From NCBI GenBank assembly GCA_902538225.1, contig CACBEF010000003.1:62001-126000 (forward strand): a stretch of DNA of 64,000 bases. Reading direction: 5' to 3'. Source of the stretch: an uncultured Prochlorococcus sp. GTDB lineage: Bacteria > Cyanobacteriota > Cyanobacteriia > PCC-6307 > Cyanobiaceae. A model generated the notes under the pieces. The model searched no databases. It was not told where the DNA came from and saw only the letters and a list, made by a program, of their open reading frames with translations. This document shows, piece by piece, positions 49,752 through 59,075 of the stretch (positions within the stretch are counted from its first letter, which is position 1; each line of letters begins with the position of its first letter). Both the position numbers and the translations under genes were made by a program.

Positions 49752-50501
49752 TTATTTTTCAATTGCATATTGCCATTCGTTATTTTGAGATAAACTTTTC
49801 TCTCTAAGTAACTGTAATTTCCTACTATTTATTTTTATAACTATTCCATTAGTTGGATATTTCGCAAATATTTTTCTCTCTAACCAATTTTTTTTATATA
49901 TTTGGATTTCGCTTGTATGATTTGTGAAGTAACTTTCAGGGGTGCTGAAGCCACATTTTTTAAGATAGTTAAGTGTTTCGTATTGATTAAGTCTTCCATT
50001 AAGTATTTGGAAACAGCAAAAGCGGAGACTTTCTCCAATCCCTTTCTTATCATTGAGGTATTTTCTTGTAATTCTTTGGGAAATGCCGGCAACCTGGTTT
50101 GTAGCGTATAATTCACCTCTAATTTGAAAATCTCGTTTGATAGGAATACAATCGGGGACATTTTTAATTTGTTTAATTTTGCTTGAGACATCAAATCCTT
50201 TTTTTGTAATAGCTTTATTAAAATTGCCATCTATATATCTAATTGCAATAGCACAGCCATCAATTTTTGGTTGAATGCTTAGTCTTGTTTTTGTTAGTAA
50301 ACTTTCCAAAAATACTTTATAGTTTTCTTTAGCTAATTTTGGCAAAAGTTTATTATTTTTTTGATTAAAGTAATCAGGCTCTGGATCAACATGAATAAAG
50401 AGCTTTTCAAGTTGCTTAAATGCATCATCCGAAATTATGCCTTCACCTATTCTGTATTGTTCATCTAGATACTTAACATCTCTCACTAATAAATTATTCA
50501 T
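49752..50501 (-). CDS. Free-standing NAD-dependent DNA ligase adenylation domain
   Basis: 249 residues that cover only the N-terminal part of LigA: a degenerate Ia domain (QYRIGEGIISDDAFKQLEKL), nucleophile motif I QPKIDGCAIAIRY with the AMP-accepting Lys, IRGELYA (motif III), NGIVIKIN (motif IV) and a final WQYAIEK resembling motif V. The OB fold, zinc finger, HhH and BRCT domains of LigA are absent and the stop comes directly after motif V. Thus an adenylation-competent but ligation-incomplete protein; a nucleotidyltransferase or relic is inferred. Confidence 0.75.
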   Translation of the reverse strand: MNNLLVRDVKYLDEQYRIGEGIISDDAFKQLEKLFIHVDPEPDYFNQKNNKLLPKLAKENYKVFLESLLTKTRLSIQPKIDGCAIAIRYIDGNFNKAITKKGFDVSSKIKQIKNVPDCIPIKRDFQIRGELYATNQVAGISQRITRKYLNDKKGIGESLRFCCFQILNGRLNQYETLNYLKKCGFSTPESYFTNHTSEIQIYKKNWLERKIFAKYPTNGIVIKINSRKLQLLREKSLSQNNEWQYAIEK

Positions 50502-50778
50502 AATAATTTTGATAAATATTTAAAAACCTTTTAGAGAAAATCATTTAAATAAAGATTTGAAAATTAAAATTAGATTTAAAAAGTAATTGACCACTAAATA
50601 TCCTCCTACGCAGAGAGCGATTTAAGAGTATAAAATGTACTCATCAGGCGTTTAAATTAAATACTTCAATCAAACATATTTACTTAAAAGTGAAATAGAA
50701 AATTTTAAGGAATAATTTGGAGATTAATTTTTGAAATTTCTATCAATACAAAAAAAAATTTTTTAAAGTTATGAGAAA

Positions 50779-51933
50779 ATGTCATTTTTATTAAAAGCCC
50801 AAAATACTTGGGCAAATTTTGCGAAATACAAAATTAATGATTATGCAAAATTAAGAAATTTTGATTTTGGGCCAAATAACGAAAATTCAGTTTCAAAATT
50901 ATCGCCTTTCATTACTCATAGAATTTTATCGGAATATGATCTGATTCATGATATTAAAAGTAAGTACAAAATCAAAAATTCAACTAAATTTGTTGAAGAA
51001 ATATTTTGGAGAGTTTACTGGAAAGGGTGGTTAGAAAATAGACCTAAAGTTTGGAGAAATTTTATTTCAGAAAACAATCTCGATTTTGAATATGAGCTAT
51101 ATGAAAGTGCAATTAATGGCAATACAGAATTAGATTTTTTTAATTCTTGGGTCCATGAACTAAAGCAGTACAACTATTTGCACAACCATACAAGAATGTG
51201 GTTTGCGAGTACTTGGATATTTAATTTAGGCCTTCCATGGCAATTGGGAGCAAAGTTTTTCTTTAAATATCTTTTTGATGGTGATGCTGCATCTAATCTC
51301 CTTAGCTGGAGATGGGTCGGAGGATTGCAAACGAAGGGAAAACAATATCTTTTTTCATCATCAAACCTCAGAAAATTTTCAAACAATAGATTTAATGCAG
51401 AAAAAATAATTAATCAAAAAATTTTTCTTGAAGAATCTAATCAAATACCATTAGAAGATGAGATTTATAAAAATGATATGGATCCTAAATCAGATAATCT
51501 GATTATGTTTGAAAATGATCTGCACCTTGCAACCCTTATAAATTTACTTACAAGCTATAAAAAAGTATTTATTATCCTTTTAAAAAATGAACAAAGACAA
51601 ATTAAATTGTCTGAATCTGTTTTGAAATTTAAACAAGATTTGGTCTCTGAATTTGTAGAGCATTTTGATAATGTTGAACAGATTGATCCTTATTCACTGG
51701 AAAATACTCTTAAAAATACCAACGAGATAGACATTATTTATCCTGGAGTGGGAGAAAATTATGATTTCATAACTGAGTTTAAAAATTTACACCATAAAAA
51801 AATTTTTAATCTTGTGAGGGATGAAGATTTATTTGCTTGGAAATTTGCTAAAAAAGGGTTTTTCAAATTTAAAGAAAATATTCCAAAAATAAATCAGAGA
51901 ATATTAGAAAATTATTCAAAAAATAATTTTTAA
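50779..51933 (+). CDS. Photolyase/cryptochrome-like FAD-domain protein, apparently permuted
   Basis: 384 residues. Residues 1-210 match the FAD-binding helical domain of photolyases: LRNFDFGPNNENSVSKLSPFI, EEIFWRVYWKGWLE, YNYLHNHTRMWFAS, LPWQLGAKFFFKYLFDGDAA and LSWRWVGGLQTKG. Photolyases normally carry an alpha/beta domain before this; here such a segment seems to follow instead (NLIMFENDLHLATLINLL ... NLVRDEDLFAWKF). The FAD contacts and the N/D region are kept. Blue-light DNA repair or signalling is inferred. Confidence 0.78.
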   Translation: MSFLLKAQNTWANFAKYKINDYAKLRNFDFGPNNENSVSKLSPFITHRILSEYDLIHDIKSKYKIKNSTKFVEEIFWRVYWKGWLENRPKVWRNFISENNLDFEYELYESAINGNTELDFFNSWVHELKQYNYLHNHTRMWFASTWIFNLGLPWQLGAKFFFKYLFDGDAASNLLSWRWVGGLQTKGKQYLFSSSNLRKFSNNRFNAEKIINQKIFLEESNQIPLEDEIYKNDMDPKSDNLIMFENDLHLATLINLLTSYKKVFIILLKNEQRQIKLSESVLKFKQDLVSEFVEHFDNVEQIDPYSLENTLKNTNEIDIIYPGVGENYDFITEFKNLHHKKIFNLVRDEDLFAWKFAKKGFFKFKENIPKINQRILENYSKNNF

Positions 51934-51975
51934 CTGAGTTAAATTCCTAATCAGAAAATAACCCTTTTGGTAAGT

Positions 51976-51989
51976 AAGTATAAATACTT
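51976..51989. promoter_or_regulatory. Palindrome AAGTAWAAATACTT, occurrence 4
   Basis: AAGTATAAATACTT, 80 bases upstream of the DoxX gene, inside a longer run GTAAGTAAGTATAAATACTTA that also contains GTA-N8-TAC. Confidence 0.4.
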
Positions 51990-52068
51990 ATTTAGGTGCG
52001 ACTTTTGCTCTTTAATCCACGATGGATACTGTAACTAGTTATTTTTACTTAAGGATAAATTTTTTATA

Positions 52069-52620
52069 GTGCTTTCAACAATTCTTACCAAGTCGTTTAG
52101 CAAAGATACTGCTTTATTAATTCTTAGAGTTATAACTGGAACTGTTCTTATTCATCACGGTTATGAGAAATTAGCTAATATAGAAAATTTCGCTGATGCT
52201 TTTGTAAGACCACTACATCTCCCATTCCCAATATTTTTATCATACATAGCGGCATTCTCAGAAATAGGTGGTAGTTGGTTGCTAATTATCGGCTTAGCTA
52301 CAAGATTCGGAGCTTTGGCAATCGTTGGAACAATTTCTGTGGCTATATATCATGCACTTGTTACTTCAGGTTTTAATATTTTCTTACTAGAGCTTTTACT
52401 TTTGTATTTCGCTTCAGCAACTTCAATTGCATTAACAGGGCCTGGTAATTTCTCCTTAGATGAAGTAATTATCAGAATTTTGAAATCAGAAGATGAAGAG
52501 GAAATCATACCTTCAACAAAAGTAAAACCTTCCAAGCAAGTTGAAGTTAAAGAAGAAACAAGCAAAGGTGGTTTATTTCAATTTCTGCAAGCGAACATAC
52601 TCTCAGATACTTCAAGCTAA
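52069..52620 (+). CDS. DoxX family membrane protein with C-terminal extension
   Basis: 183 residues. DoxX core in residues 10-135: ALLILRVITGTVLIHHGYEKLANIENFADAF, PFPIFLSYIAAFSEIGGSWLLIIGLATRFGAL, then four helices. A 45-residue charged tail follows (SEDEEEIIPSTKVKPSKQVE). GTG start. Redox or stress membrane complexes are known for the family. Its 3' end overlaps the convergent 57-aa gene by 9 bases. Confidence 0.85.
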   Translation: MLSTILTKSFSKDTALLILRVITGTVLIHHGYEKLANIENFADAFVRPLHLPFPIFLSYIAAFSEIGGSWLLIIGLATRFGALAIVGTISVAIYHALVTSGFNIFLLELLLLYFASATSIALTGPGNFSLDEVIIRILKSEDEEEIIPSTKVKPSKQVEVKEETSKGGLFQFLQANILSDTSS

Positions 52621-52785
52621 CTTTTTAGGATAGAGACTATTTATTAGTTCTAACCTTTTTCGATAACTGTTTCTCTTCTCATTTTTTATCTTAATAGTTG
52701 CTTCAGAAAGACTTATAAACAGCCCTATAGCAGTCACCCAAGATAAAAAAATAAAAGGGTTTTCAGGAATTTCTGAGAAATTCAT
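52612..52785 (-). CDS. Membrane microprotein, 57 aa
   Basis: Not in the ORF track. Product MNFSEIPENPFIFLSWVTAI then GLFISLSEATIKIKNEKRNS and a basic tail ending KKLA. One membrane helix, positive-inside tail. Convergent overlap with the DoxX gene. Confidence 0.6.
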   Translation of the reverse strand: MNFSEIPENPFIFLSWVTAIGLFISLSEATIKIKNEKRNSYRKRLELINSLYPKKLA

Positions 52786-52859
52786 ATAAATAATACTTCT
52801 TTTTTAAAACTTACTTATCACTATATGTTTTTCAACCTAAATATACAATTTAGAAATAT

Positions 52860-53411
52860 TTAAGGATTAATTTCAACTTTTTCCCATTTTTTAACCTTTT
52901 CCCAAAGATATCGTTTATGAACAGGCTTTTCTAATTTAAGAAGATCTACTGAATCGATTTCAAAATTTAGAACCACAAAATTTTCTGACTTGGGTAGATT
53001 GGATAATATTTCATGAGTAGATTGGAGTTTTGGGTTTATTTTCTCTCCAGGAGATCCCCAAAACCAAGAAGTTTTTGATTTTTCTGATAATAAATCCCAA
53101 TAATTTTTGTTATCACTTAATTCACTTATTTTCCCTTTGAATCTATATTGTGATTTGGTTTTCAAAAAGAACCATAATATTTCTGCATTAGGGTTAGATT
53201 TTAAATGCCCAATTTTTTCACTTCTTCTATCTGTAAAAATAATCATTGAACTATCTTTATTCCACCCTCTGAAAACAACTGTTCTTAATCTTGGCTCATT
53301 TTCTTCGCTGACTGTTGCAAGCTGTATCCATCTATTAGAGGGTGATTTGCCCTCTTTTTTTCTAGAAGATTTTAAATCTTGCCTCCAACTGGGTAAGTTG
53401 TTATCAGGCAT
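52860..53411 (-). CDS. Alr4036-type pyridoxamine 5'-phosphate oxidase-like flavoprotein
   Basis: 183 residues of the PNPOx-like split-barrel family. Pattern: WRQDLKSSRKKEGKSPSNRWIQLATV, PRLRTVVFRGW, IIFTDRRSEKIGHLKSNPNAEILWFF, and a C-terminal VHKRYLWEK. FMN-binding residues Arg and Lys in RTVVF and RRSEK are present. Not the canonical PdxH, substrate unknown. Its start overlaps the end of the upstream gene by 8 bases. Confidence 0.82.
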   Translation of the reverse strand: MPDNNLPSWRQDLKSSRKKEGKSPSNRWIQLATVSEENEPRLRTVVFRGWNKDSSMIIFTDRRSEKIGHLKSNPNAEILWFFLKTKSQYRFKGKISELSDNKNYWDLLSEKSKTSWFWGSPGEKINPKLQSTHEILSNLPKSENFVVLNFEIDSVDLLKLEKPVHKRYLWEKVKKWEKVEINP

Positions 53412-54021
53412 TTAATTTAGGAAAGATAAAACCACTTTTCTTTTTATATTCTTCGAATGAATCATATTTTGAGAGCGATTTATCTTTTTTTATCATTCTT
53501 GGCAGAAAAACTATAGAGAAAAATATTGCAAGAATTACTAATGGAATGAAACTCATTGAAAGTATGGCGAATGATAGATAAATTAGTATTTCCCCTAGAT
53601 AATTTGTATTCCTTATATTTTTGAAAAATCCTTCTTTAATTAGATCTTTTTTTAATTTAAGAGAAAAATATTTTTGGGCATCACTAGCAAAGTGTAGAAA
53701 CACACCAATTATGTTTATAGATACAGATGCAGCTATTACGATATTTGGAACAGATTTCTGAGATGAGATAAGAATGTATGGAGCCACCCAGTAACTTCCA
53801 AGGAAAATAAAACCAGTAACTGAAGTTAAAAAATTGATTTTTTCTTTAAAATAAGGATCTGGGAATATCTTTTCTTTAAGAAGCCAAAGTAATCCATAAG
53901 TACCATGCAGAGCTAAATAAACGTAGGGAGCGATCGTAAAATTATCAAAAAAAATCATAAGACCTATCACTACAAATGCAGTGAGGCCCTTATGTAGATT
54001 AATTATTTGATTAAGTTTCAT
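53404..54021 (-). CDS. DUF1295/ICMT-like membrane protein
   Basis: 205 residues with about five membrane helices. C-terminal part has the steroid-reductase/isoprenylcysteine-methyltransferase pattern: GFFKNIRNTNYLGEILIYLSFA and YDSFEEYKKKSGFIFP. NADPH- or SAM-binding at the C-terminal helices is typical of the family; substrate unknown. Overlaps the flavoprotein gene downstream, so one operon. Confidence 0.75.
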   Translation of the reverse strand: MKLNQIINLHKGLTAFVVIGLMIFFDNFTIAPYVYLALHGTYGLLWLLKEKIFPDPYFKEKINFLTSVTGFIFLGSYWVAPYILISSQKSVPNIVIAASVSINIIGVFLHFASDAQKYFSLKLKKDLIKEGFFKNIRNTNYLGEILIYLSFAILSMSFIPLVILAIFFSIVFLPRMIKKDKSLSKYDSFEEYKKKSGFIFPKLNA

Positions 54022-54090
54022 TTTTTTTTTAATAATCTAAAAAATGAAATTATTTTCTGTGGATATAACCTAGATAGTCAAAAGTTTTAA

Positions 54091-54162
54091 TGGGCGATAC
54101 TGGATTCGAACCAGTGGCCACTACCGTGTCGAGGTAGTGCTCTACCACTGAGCTAATCGCCC
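54091..54162 (-). tRNA. trnV-GAC: tRNA-Val (anticodon GAC)
   Basis: 72 bases on the minus strand folding as a cloverleaf: acceptor GGGCGAT/ATCGCCC, D-arm with TAGCTCAGTGGTAGAGC, anticodon stem CTACC/GGTAG with loop TCGACAC (anticodon GAC), T-arm CTGGTTCGAATCCAG, discriminator A. CCA is not encoded. Confidence 0.96.
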
Positions 54163-54211
54163 AAATTGAAGAATTTTTAATCCCCCTTATAAGAAAATAG
54201 CAGGTTGCGTT

Positions 54212-55003
54212 TCATTTTCTAAGTAATTTAACTTTCCATCGTTCTCTTTTGGTCATTTCTAAATTGAGAATTTCAATAAATCCTTTATTTTCAAGTTCTA
54301 GTTTGTCGCCAATTTTTAGATTAATAGTTGGCTTATTAATTTTGCTTCCATTTAGTCTGAGCATTCCATTTCCTATCCTTTCAATGATTTTGGTTCGTGA
54401 TACCCTAAAGCCCGCTGAAGCTATAGCATCTAATCTTTTTGAAGCTTCTACTGTATTGACAAGTTTTTTTGATCTTCCAGAAGGTATTTGTAATTCATCT
54501 ATATCTACTACATTAACTTTTACTTTTACGTCTCTCAAATAAAAAATCTTTTCATCTAGATGCTTAATATCTGAATTATCAATTATCCCTTGTGCTCCCC
54601 TATCGCCAATAGTCCATATATCTCCAATTTTTATTTGATTAACCCCATTTTCAATTAAGAGGGTTCTAAAGTCGTCTTGTGTAGCATTATCAAATAAAAA
54701 ATTTCCATTAATTTTTATTCCTTGAGCTGGAAAATTACTTTTTAGCGCATCCTCTTCGGGAATATTATCTCCTCTAAAGCAAGCTATCATTGATCTTTGA
54801 GAAGAGGAGAATCCTCCATAAATAAAAAATTTGAAATCATTTAAATTTTCAAAATCTTTTAAAATCTCTTCGCAAACATAAGTTGAATTAAACCCAGTCC
54901 AATAAGTTTCCCAGTGTTTATAAGCTAAGTTAGCAATATTTATTAATTCCTCAGTTTCTTTTTTGTAGTTTGAATTTATTAAGATTTCTTTTAAGTCAAT
55001 CAT
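54212..55003 (-). CDS. Photosystem II S4 domain protein (YlmH-like)
   Basis: 263 residues. C-terminal S4 RNA-binding domain from about residue 180: EASKRLDAIASAGFRVSRTKIIERIGNG and LRLNGSKINKPTINLKIGDKLEL. The N-terminal part (YWTGFNSTYVCEEILKDF, FIYGGFSSSQRSMIACF, IGDRGAQGII) is that of the cyanobacterial/plastid PSII S4 family, linked to photosystem II accumulation. Stop codon of the upstream gene directly abuts its start. Confidence 0.88.
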   Translation of the reverse strand: MIDLKEILINSNYKKETEELINIANLAYKHWETYWTGFNSTYVCEEILKDFENLNDFKFFIYGGFSSSQRSMIACFRGDNIPEEDALKSNFPAQGIKINGNFLFDNATQDDFRTLLIENGVNQIKIGDIWTIGDRGAQGIIDNSDIKHLDEKIFYLRDVKVKVNVVDIDELQIPSGRSKKLVNTVEASKRLDAIASAGFRVSRTKIIERIGNGMLRLNGSKINKPTINLKIGDKLELENKGFIEILNLEMTKRERWKVKLLRK

Positions 55004-55570
55004 TTAGCTTTCTAAAAAAATTATATCTTTTGCTTCTGATTGTTTTATCAAAGCCCATGGTAATTCAGTTCCAATTTGATTTTCAAGTAGAACAAGCCAT
55101 TTACCCTCTTTATTAAAATTAATGATTGTTCTTAACTCTTTATTTCTATTAATGTTGATACTTGCAGAAGAAACAATGCTCCCTAAATATCCTGAACCCA
55201 TTCCTAAAAGACCCCCAATTAATGATTCCCCGATGTTATTTAAACCAAGAAAGCTGAAGGTAGATAAATTTGTCATATTAGAAAAAGCTATTCCAGCTAT
55301 AAAACCAAATGGCATTAGCCATCTACTCATATCTTTTTGTCTGATCTTTCTATCAAGTTTAGGATTTAAGATTCTTATATCTTCAAAATTTTGAGATTTG
55401 AATAATATATTTGCTTTCGCATCTAGCAATTCTGTTTCATCTGATGATATTTTCTCACTTATTGGCGGGATCAAAATAGCTTCAGAGAGCATTACTGATT
55501 TTTCTTTGAAAACATCAAATAGCTGGATACATTTATCGATGTCTTCAAATATCACAATACTTTTAGTCAA
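55004..55570 (-). CDS. Conserved cyanobacterial protein with glycine-rich hydrophobic centre
   Basis: 188 residues: N-terminal alpha/beta-like part (KSIVIFEDIDKCIQLFDVFK), two hydrophobic segments at about 88-105 and 110-135 with GGLLGMGSGYLGSIVS, and a soluble C-terminal strand region (NKEGKWLVLLENQIG). The layout resembles small stress/general-stress-17M-like proteins, but I cannot confirm it. TTG start. Directly abuts the PSII S4 gene, so co-transcribed. Confidence 0.65.
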   Translation of the reverse strand: MTKSIVIFEDIDKCIQLFDVFKEKSVMLSEAILIPPISEKISSDETELLDAKANILFKSQNFEDIRILNPKLDRKIRQKDMSRWLMPFGFIAGIAFSNMTNLSTFSFLGLNNIGESLIGGLLGMGSGYLGSIVSSASININRNKELRTIINFNKEGKWLVLLENQIGTELPWALIKQSEAKDIIFLES

Positions 55571-55669
55571 ATTTCAACCCTCAAATGTTTGTGTGTTATT
55601 CAAATTAATAAAATAAGATACATACACTATAGATTAAGTTAAAGTAAAAGATTAAAGAACCAATCTTAA

Positions 55670-57256
55670 ATGACAAAAGTTCTCATTACAGATCCAATTG
55701 ATCAAACAGGAATCGATATTCTTTCACAAGTTGCTCAGGTTGATCAGAAGATAGGAATCTCAGACTCTGAGTTAGCTTCCATTATTAAAGATTATGATGC
55801 TTTAATGATTCGTTCTGGTACTCAAGTGACTGAAGAGATTATTAACTCTTCAAGTAAACTGAGAATTATTGGAAGAGCTGGAGTGGGAGTCGATAATGTA
55901 GATGTTAAGGCTGCTACACAAAAAGGAGTTCTTGTTGTTAATTCTCCAGGAGGTAATACAATAGCTGCTGCTGAACATACTATAGCTATGATGTTGGCTT
56001 TATCTAGACATATTCCAATTGCTAATAGGAGTACTTTGTCAGGTAAATGGGAAAGAAAGAAATTTGTTGGTAATGAGCTTTATAAGAAAAAATTAGGTGT
56101 AGTAGGTTTAGGGAAAATTGGTGCTCATGTAGCGAAAGTTGCTAATGCATTAGGAATGGAAGTTTACGGATATGATCCCTTTGTTTCAACTGAAAGAGCT
56201 CAACAAATACAAGTTAAACTATCTGAACTAGAGGATTTATTCAAACAATCCGATTATGTAACTTTGCATTTGCCTCGCACACCAGAGACAGAGAATTTAG
56301 TCAATATAGATGTCCTTAAAAGTATGAAAAGTAGCGCAAAATTAATTAATTGTGCTCGAGGAGGCTTAATTGACGAAGATGCATTAGCAGAAGCTTTAAA
56401 TAAATCATTGATTGCAGGTGCTGCAATAGATGTCTTTTCAAAAGAACCTTTGGAATCTAATTCACCACTTTTGAAGGTTGAAAAGAATCTTATACTTACC
56501 CCACATTTAGGAGCATCTACTCGGGAAGCACAAGAAAATGTAGCTGTTGATGTTGCAGAGCAAATAAGAGATGTCTTGCTTGGTTTATCTGCTAGAACTG
56601 CAGTAAATATTCCAGGTTTGAGCCCTGATATTATGGATAGTCTAAAACCTCATCTGCAGTTGGCTGAAACAATGGGTTTGCTTATAAGCCAGCTTTCAGG
56701 TGGACAGATACAGAAACTAGAAGTAAAGCTTCAAGGTGAATTTGTTCAACATCCTTCTCAGCCATTAATAATAGCTAGTCTAAAAGGCCTTCTAAGTAAA
56801 GCTTTGGGAGATAGGATTAATTATGTGAATGCTTCGCTAGAAGCAGATTCAAGAGGTATTTCAGTAGTCGAGAATAAAGATGAGGCGAGACCTGAATTTG
56901 CTAGTGGTTCGCTTCAGTTAACCACTCATGGAGATAATGGCGACCATAGCGTAGCAGGAAGCATTTTTGCTGATGGGGAATTAAGAATTATTAGTATTGA
57001 TCAATACCCAGTTAATGTATCGCCAAGCAGATATATGTTGGTTACTAGGCATAGAGATATGCCAGGCATTATTGGCAAGCTGGGGTCTTTATTAGGTAGC
57101 AACAATGTAAATATTGCCTCAATGCAAGTTGGGCGCAAAATTGTTAGAGGAGAAGCTGTTATGGTTCTAAGTATTGATGATCCAATACCTAATAAGTTGC
57201 TTGACACCATTATTGAAGTAGATGGGATTACCAACGCTAATCCAGTTACTTTATGA
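55670..57256 (+). CDS. serA: D-3-phosphoglycerate dehydrogenase SerA
   Basis: 528 residues, the long form with intervening and ACT domains. N-terminal LITDPIDQTGIDIL, NAD-binding GVVGLGKIGAHVAKVA near 147, catalytic RGGLIDEDAL (Arg), Glu near EPLES, and His in LTPHLGASTREAQENV. Residues about 455-528 are an ACT domain (YMLVTRHRDMPGIIGKLGSLLG). Catalyses the first step of phosphorylated serine synthesis. Followed by prmA after 18 bases. Confidence 0.96.
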   Translation: MTKVLITDPIDQTGIDILSQVAQVDQKIGISDSELASIIKDYDALMIRSGTQVTEEIINSSSKLRIIGRAGVGVDNVDVKAATQKGVLVVNSPGGNTIAAAEHTIAMMLALSRHIPIANRSTLSGKWERKKFVGNELYKKKLGVVGLGKIGAHVAKVANALGMEVYGYDPFVSTERAQQIQVKLSELEDLFKQSDYVTLHLPRTPETENLVNIDVLKSMKSSAKLINCARGGLIDEDALAEALNKSLIAGAAIDVFSKEPLESNSPLLKVEKNLILTPHLGASTREAQENVAVDVAEQIRDVLLGLSARTAVNIPGLSPDIMDSLKPHLQLAETMGLLISQLSGGQIQKLEVKLQGEFVQHPSQPLIIASLKGLLSKALGDRINYVNASLEADSRGISVVENKDEARPEFASGSLQLTTHGDNGDHSVAGSIFADGELRIISIDQYPVNVSPSRYMLVTRHRDMPGIIGKLGSLLGSNNVNIASMQVGRKIVRGEAVMVLSIDDPIPNKLLDTIIEVDGITNANPVTL

Positions 57257-57274
57257 AGAGGCTTGTCCTAATTA

Positions 57275-58186
57275 ATGAAAACTAAAGATTGGTATAAACT
57301 AACTTTTCTAATAGAAAGTGATTCTGAAGAAATTATTATTTGGAAATTAAATGATCTGGGAATATTAAGTTTTTCATTTGAATATTTAATTAAAAATGAA
57401 AATAAAAAAGAAGTGAATATATGGCTTCCAATTGATGATTGGGGCGAGAGTTCTAGAAGTGGTTTTGAAAAAATAATTAGCAAACTTCTAAACATTAATC
57501 CCACTAAGAATCAATTTTTTGATTGGAGTATTATTAAAGAGGAGGATTGGTTAACAAGCTGGAAGAAATATTGGGCTCCTGAATTAGTAGGGAATCATTT
57601 TTTAATATTGCCTTGTTGGATAAATCTAAATGAAAAATTTAAAGATAAACAAATTATAAAAATTGATCCTGGAGCAGCCTTTGGTACAGGAAGTCATCCT
57701 TCGACTTATCTTTGCTTGGAAAAAATGGAGAATATTTTATTTTCTGATAAAAAGGTATTAGATATTGGGAGTGGTAGCGGGATTTTGAGTGTCGCCGCAA
57801 AATTACTTGGCGCTAAGGAGGTTTGTGCAGTGGATAATGATTATTTAGCTATAAATTCAACTAACTCTAATTTTCAACTAAATTTCGGTAATTTAAAAAA
57901 CTTAAATACATATTTGGGACCTTTTAATGAAGTATTTTTAAAAAATCAACTTAAACAATTTGATTTTGTTTTATGCAATATTCTTGCTGAAGTAATAAAA
58001 AAAATGATTCCAAATATTTATAAGTGTTTGAAAAACAATGGAGAAGTAATTTTCAGTGGAATTTTGAATTCACAAAAGGATGAAATTATAAAAATATTAA
58101 TTCAGAATGACTTGAAATTATTGGATGTATCAACTAGAAAAGATTGGGCATGCATTTCTGCGCAAAAGACCAGCGATCCAGCCTAA
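57275..58186 (+). CDS. prmA: Ribosomal protein L11 methyltransferase PrmA
   Basis: 303 residues. [20 protein letters not shown] and SAM motif [19 protein letters not shown] are the PrmA signature; [11 protein letters not shown] (NxL/P-type motif IV) follows. N-terminal 110 residues are the substrate-recognition domain. Tri-methylates L11. Downstream of serA, possibly the same transcript. Confidence 0.94.
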   Translation: MKTKDWYKLTFLIESDSEEIIIWKLNDLGILSFSFEYLIKNENKKEVNIWLPIDDWGESSRSGFEKIISKLLNINPTKNQFFDWSIIKEEDWLTSWKKYWAPELVGNHFLILPCWINLNEKFKDKQIIKIDPGAAFGTGSHPSTYLCLEKMENILFSDKKVLDIGSGSGILSVAAKLLGAKEVCAVDNDYLAINSTNSNFQLNFGNLKNLNTYLGPFNEVFLKNQLKQFDFVLCNILAEVIKKMIPNIYKCLKNNGEVIFSGILNSQKDEIIKILIQNDLKLLDVSTRKDWACISAQKTSDPA

Positions 58187-58320
58187 GTATAAGTTTTTCT
58201 TATAGATACTCTTTCATACATTTTATTGTGTCATTTTTTACTTCAAAATCTCACATATCGACCCAATCGATGTTAAAAATGTAGTTGATAGGTATTAACT
58301 ACCAACAATTTTTTTTTTAA

Positions 58321-58620
58321 ATGGCTTCTTACAAAGTTACACTCATCAACGAAGGTGAAGGTCTTAATTCAACTATCGAAGTACCTGATGACCAGTACAT
58401 CCTTGATGCTGCTGAAGAACAAGGTATAGACCTTCCTTATTCCTGCAGAGCTGGAGCATGTTCAACATGCGCTGGAAAAGTTACATCAGGTAGTGTTGAT
58501 CAATCAGATCAAAGTTTCTTGGATGATGACCAACTTGAAGCTGGTTTTGTACTTACATGTGTTGCTTATCCAACATCTGACGTAACAATTACAACTCATG
58601 CTGAGGAAGAATTGTATTAA
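58321..58620 (+). CDS. petF: 2Fe-2S plant-type ferredoxin
   Basis: 99 residues, typical photosynthetic ferredoxin: [13 protein letters not shown] holds three cluster cysteines (with the loop Cys), the fourth in VLTCVAYP. Carries electrons from photosystem I to FNR, nitrite reductase and others, and may serve the desaturases and Rieske enzyme here. GC content is a bit higher than neighbours, as usual for highly expressed genes. A terminator follows. Confidence 0.97.
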   Translation: MASYKVTLINEGEGLNSTIEVPDDQYILDAAEEQGIDLPYSCRAGACSTCAGKVTSGSVDQSDQSFLDDDQLEAGFVLTCVAYPTSDVTITTHAEEELY

Positions 58621-58660
58621 TTATAAAAAATTAACTTTTCTAAGTTGATTATTCATTATT

Positions 58661-58694
58661 TCTCTGCCACCCTCTATAAAGGTGGCTTTTTTTA
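58661..58694 (+). terminator. Rho-independent terminator after petF
   Basis: GCCACC-CTCTATAAA-GGTGGC followed by TTTTTTT. Confidence 0.9.
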
Positions 58695-58697
58695 TGG

Positions 58698-59066
58698 ATG
58701 AATAAATTTGAATTTTTCAAGACTGGTAGTGTTCAATCAAGTTATGGAGGTCAGTACAGTTATAGGGTAATTGGACCATGTTGCAGACTATATGATAGGG
58801 AAGAGTTACCCTGGCCCTGTTCAAGACTTGCTTGGAGAAGTAAGGAGCCTAGTTGGAGAAGAATAGGCTCTAGGTTCGTTGCTGATATGGCTTCACGAAA
58901 ATGCCCATCTTACTCAGTTCAGATTTTGGAGCCTGGATCAAAACCTGTTGAAACAGTTATAACTTTTTTTTCGAAGAAATTTTCTTCTGATATACAAGAA
59001 TGGTGGTATAGCAAAAAACCAGACTCAAAAGAGCCTGGTAATATCTTCCCATCTGAAGTTAGTTAG
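58698..59066 (+). CDS. Conserved cyanobacterial protein, 122 aa
   Basis: Soluble; has a GPCCRLYDREELPWPCSRL block and RKCPSYSVQIL, Cys- and Trp-rich, GQYSYRVIG at the start. It looks like a conserved picocyanobacterial family of unknown function. ATG at 58698 overlaps the petF terminator T-run by none; an earlier ATG at 58694 gives a three-codon dead end. Confidence 0.7.
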   Translation: MNKFEFFKTGSVQSSYGGQYSYRVIGPCCRLYDREELPWPCSRLAWRSKEPSWRRIGSRFVADMASRKCPSYSVQILEPGSKPVETVITFFSKKFSSDIQEWWYSKKPDSKEPGNIFPSEVS

Positions 59067-59075
59067 CTTAAAATC

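Noticed and set aside
49880-50230. 116-aa minus ORF and 69-aa plus ORF
   Set aside because: Other frames of the ligase adenylation-domain gene, which holds the KIDG motif.
53107-53415. 102-aa plus ORF
   Set aside because: Antisense to the pyridoxamine-oxidase-like gene.
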